The translations under genes were made by a program, and so were the position numbers. Under the pieces are notes generated by a model. That model was not told the origin of the DNA, searched no databases, and worked only from the letters and a program-made list of their open reading frames with translations. Positions 63,279 through 64,000 of a DNA stretch of 64,000 nt are shown here, piece after piece. The stretch lies in contig NZ_NGLE02000001.1 of NCBI RefSeq assembly GCF_002140715.2, forward strand, positions 3,066,001-3,130,000, written 5' to 3'. This DNA comes from Enterococcus sp. 4G2_DIV0659 (GTDB taxonomy: Bacteria; Bacillota; Bacilli; Lactobacillales; Enterococcaceae). Numbering within the stretch: the stretch's first letter is position 1; every line of letters begins with the position of its first letter.

Positions 63279-63807
63279 CTTATCCTCTCATAAGTAAGAT
63301 ACGCATAATGCTATATTTTTCATTTATAAAACAGGACTAATGTGTTTGAGCATGTAATATCATTTTTTGTAAAGAAGCCTTTTTTCATTCTTTAATCAAA
63401 GATAAACATAGGGGATTTTTGGATTTACTATGTAAATTGTGCTGAGAGTCTTTGCATCGGAAGTGATGAAGGGAAGGTGCTTATCTATGGAAACCATGCA
63501 GTTGTTGTGCAATATCGGCTGTGTTTCATAGTAATTTCATCTTATTTTCAAAGAAGCTACTTTCGTTTCGCCGTTCATTTGTGTCTTCTTTTTGTGAGAC
63601 AGCATAACATTAAGTACAGGAATTTTAATGATTCAAATGTCCATTTTACCCCTAAAAAAATAAATAATAATGAAAAACAATGAATTTTGCGTATATTCTT
63701 TATGTTCATTGTTTTTTTTGTTGAACTTTCGATAATCAGATAGAGGGATTAAGTTTGTGGGAAGTTTGCTTGGAATGATGATATTTATTAAAAATGGGGG
63801 TTACGTG
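63279..63807 (+). other. Intergenic region before the Mga-type gene
   Basis: About 530 bases. The only frame (63477-63683, 68 residues) lacks a ribosome binding site and looks spurious. A CTGAGAG...GAAGGGAAGG segment at 63440-63478 slightly resembles a riboswitch, but the key conserved parts are missing. GGGGG before 63808 is the ribosome binding site of the next gene. Confidence 0.45.
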
Positions 63808-64000
63808 ATGGAGTATACAAAAATTCTTGACTTTGAATCAAAAAAATTACTTGAACTTTTTACATTGTTAAAATCTACGAATAAGGAATGCTCATTAGAA
63901 AAGCTTTCAAAAGAGCTTGCAGTTCATCCAAAAACGATTTTGAGATACTTAAAAAAACTTCAAAGGTTATTTAAGCGCTATTATTTAAATAACCAATTGA
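63808..64000 (+). CDS. Start of an Mga-like transcriptional regulator (partial)
   Basis: Open from ATG 63808 to the right edge (64 codons). The product begins MEYTKILDFESKKLLELFTL and contains an HTH (LEKLSKELAVHPKTILRYLKKL, about residues 28-49) like the first HTH of Mga/AtxA-type regulators. GGGGG at 63796-63800 supports the start. The rest of the protein, including the PRD and EIIB-like parts, would be beyond the window. Confidence 0.65.
   Translation, partial: MEYTKILDFESKKLLELFTLLKSTNKECSLEKLSKELAVHPKTILRYLKKLQRLFKRYYLNNQL

Noticed and set aside
63440..63480. Possible TPP-type riboswitch (CTGAGAG ... GAAGGGAAGG)
   Set aside because: The essential ACCTGAT-type block and closing stem are missing, and the next gene is a regulator.
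63477..63683. 68-residue plus-strand frame
   Set aside because: No ribosome binding site, odd composition, and no resemblance to a known protein.
1..64000. CRISPR arrays, tRNA or rRNA genes
   Set aside because: I found no regularly spaced repeats and no cloverleaf or rRNA-like sequence in any part of the window.

Overview
The window is low-GC Firmicutes DNA that reads as an Enterococcus chromosome, probably a non-faecalis species. The main reasons are the murAB-rho-rpmE2 core block, an Lsa(A)-like ABC-F resistance protein, a WxL/DUF916 surface-protein cluster, a type B L31 protein, and strong AGGAGG-type ribosome binding sites. I see no tRNA, rRNA or CRISPR array.

Layout. (1) 1-9.6 kb is a defence block. 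It holds the end of a Wadjet system (tail of jetC, complete jetD), decayed genes (a LanC-like remnant, a small broken gene, a DinJ/RelB antitoxin with a frameshifted YafQ-type toxin), a DnaQ-type exonuclease with a BRCT domain, and a three-gene TerB/ATPase/Lhr-helicase locus matching the Shango anti-phage system, whose first gene carries a frameshift. (2) 9.7-12.5 kb has a split DUF6287 lipoprotein and a TetR regulator overlapping an anchored alpha/beta hydrolase. (3) 12.6-20.0 kb is a complete eight-gene yhf-type operon (yhfU-yhfT-php-yhfS-yhfZ-yhfY-yhfX-yhfW) with its own promoter and two palindromes that fit binding by the GntR-like YhfZ. (4) 20.2-22.5 kb carries a metallophosphoesterase and a membrane-anchored Mrr-like nuclease. 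(5) 22.8-39.8 kb is mostly core and metabolic: murAB, rho, rpmE2, galM, a WYL regulator, CsbD, a ZIP transporter, a GH3 hydrolase, RpiR, a HAD phosphatase, three VOC proteins, an lsa-type ABC-F gene with a leader, a J-domain membrane protein and pcp. (6) 39.9-44.2 kb is an iron-controlled operon: Fur-like box, DUF1533-like protein, ECF S and T components, a frameshifted double ATPase and an IsdG/HmoB-like monooxygenase. It looks like haem uptake and breakdown. (7) 44.2-46.5 kb holds two nested IS3-family elements. (8) 46.9-58.3 kb is a WxL surface-protein cluster (winged-helix regulator, three WxL proteins, a sortase-anchored protein, DUF916/DUF3324, a membrane protein, a signal peptidase, a small Cys-containing secreted protein) bracketed by two related tyrosine recombinases. 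(9) 58.6-64 kb has a methyltransferase, UspA, an M23 peptidoglycan hydrolase, an XRE regulator, an unknown gene and the start of an Mga-type regulator.

Most notable: both nested ISs sit in the loops of hairpins. The outer one splits what looks like the haem-operon terminator and the inner one splits the outer element's own left-end hairpin. Also notable are 21-bp perfect inverted repeats around the first recombinase, four copies of a structured intergenic element, a leader with small ORFs before the Lsa gene, and a GH3 gene whose promoter lies inside the apparent N-terminus and whose Shine-Dalgarno faces an ATC codon. Five genes show single-base indels, mostly beside homopolymers, so either real decay or assembly error has touched this window.
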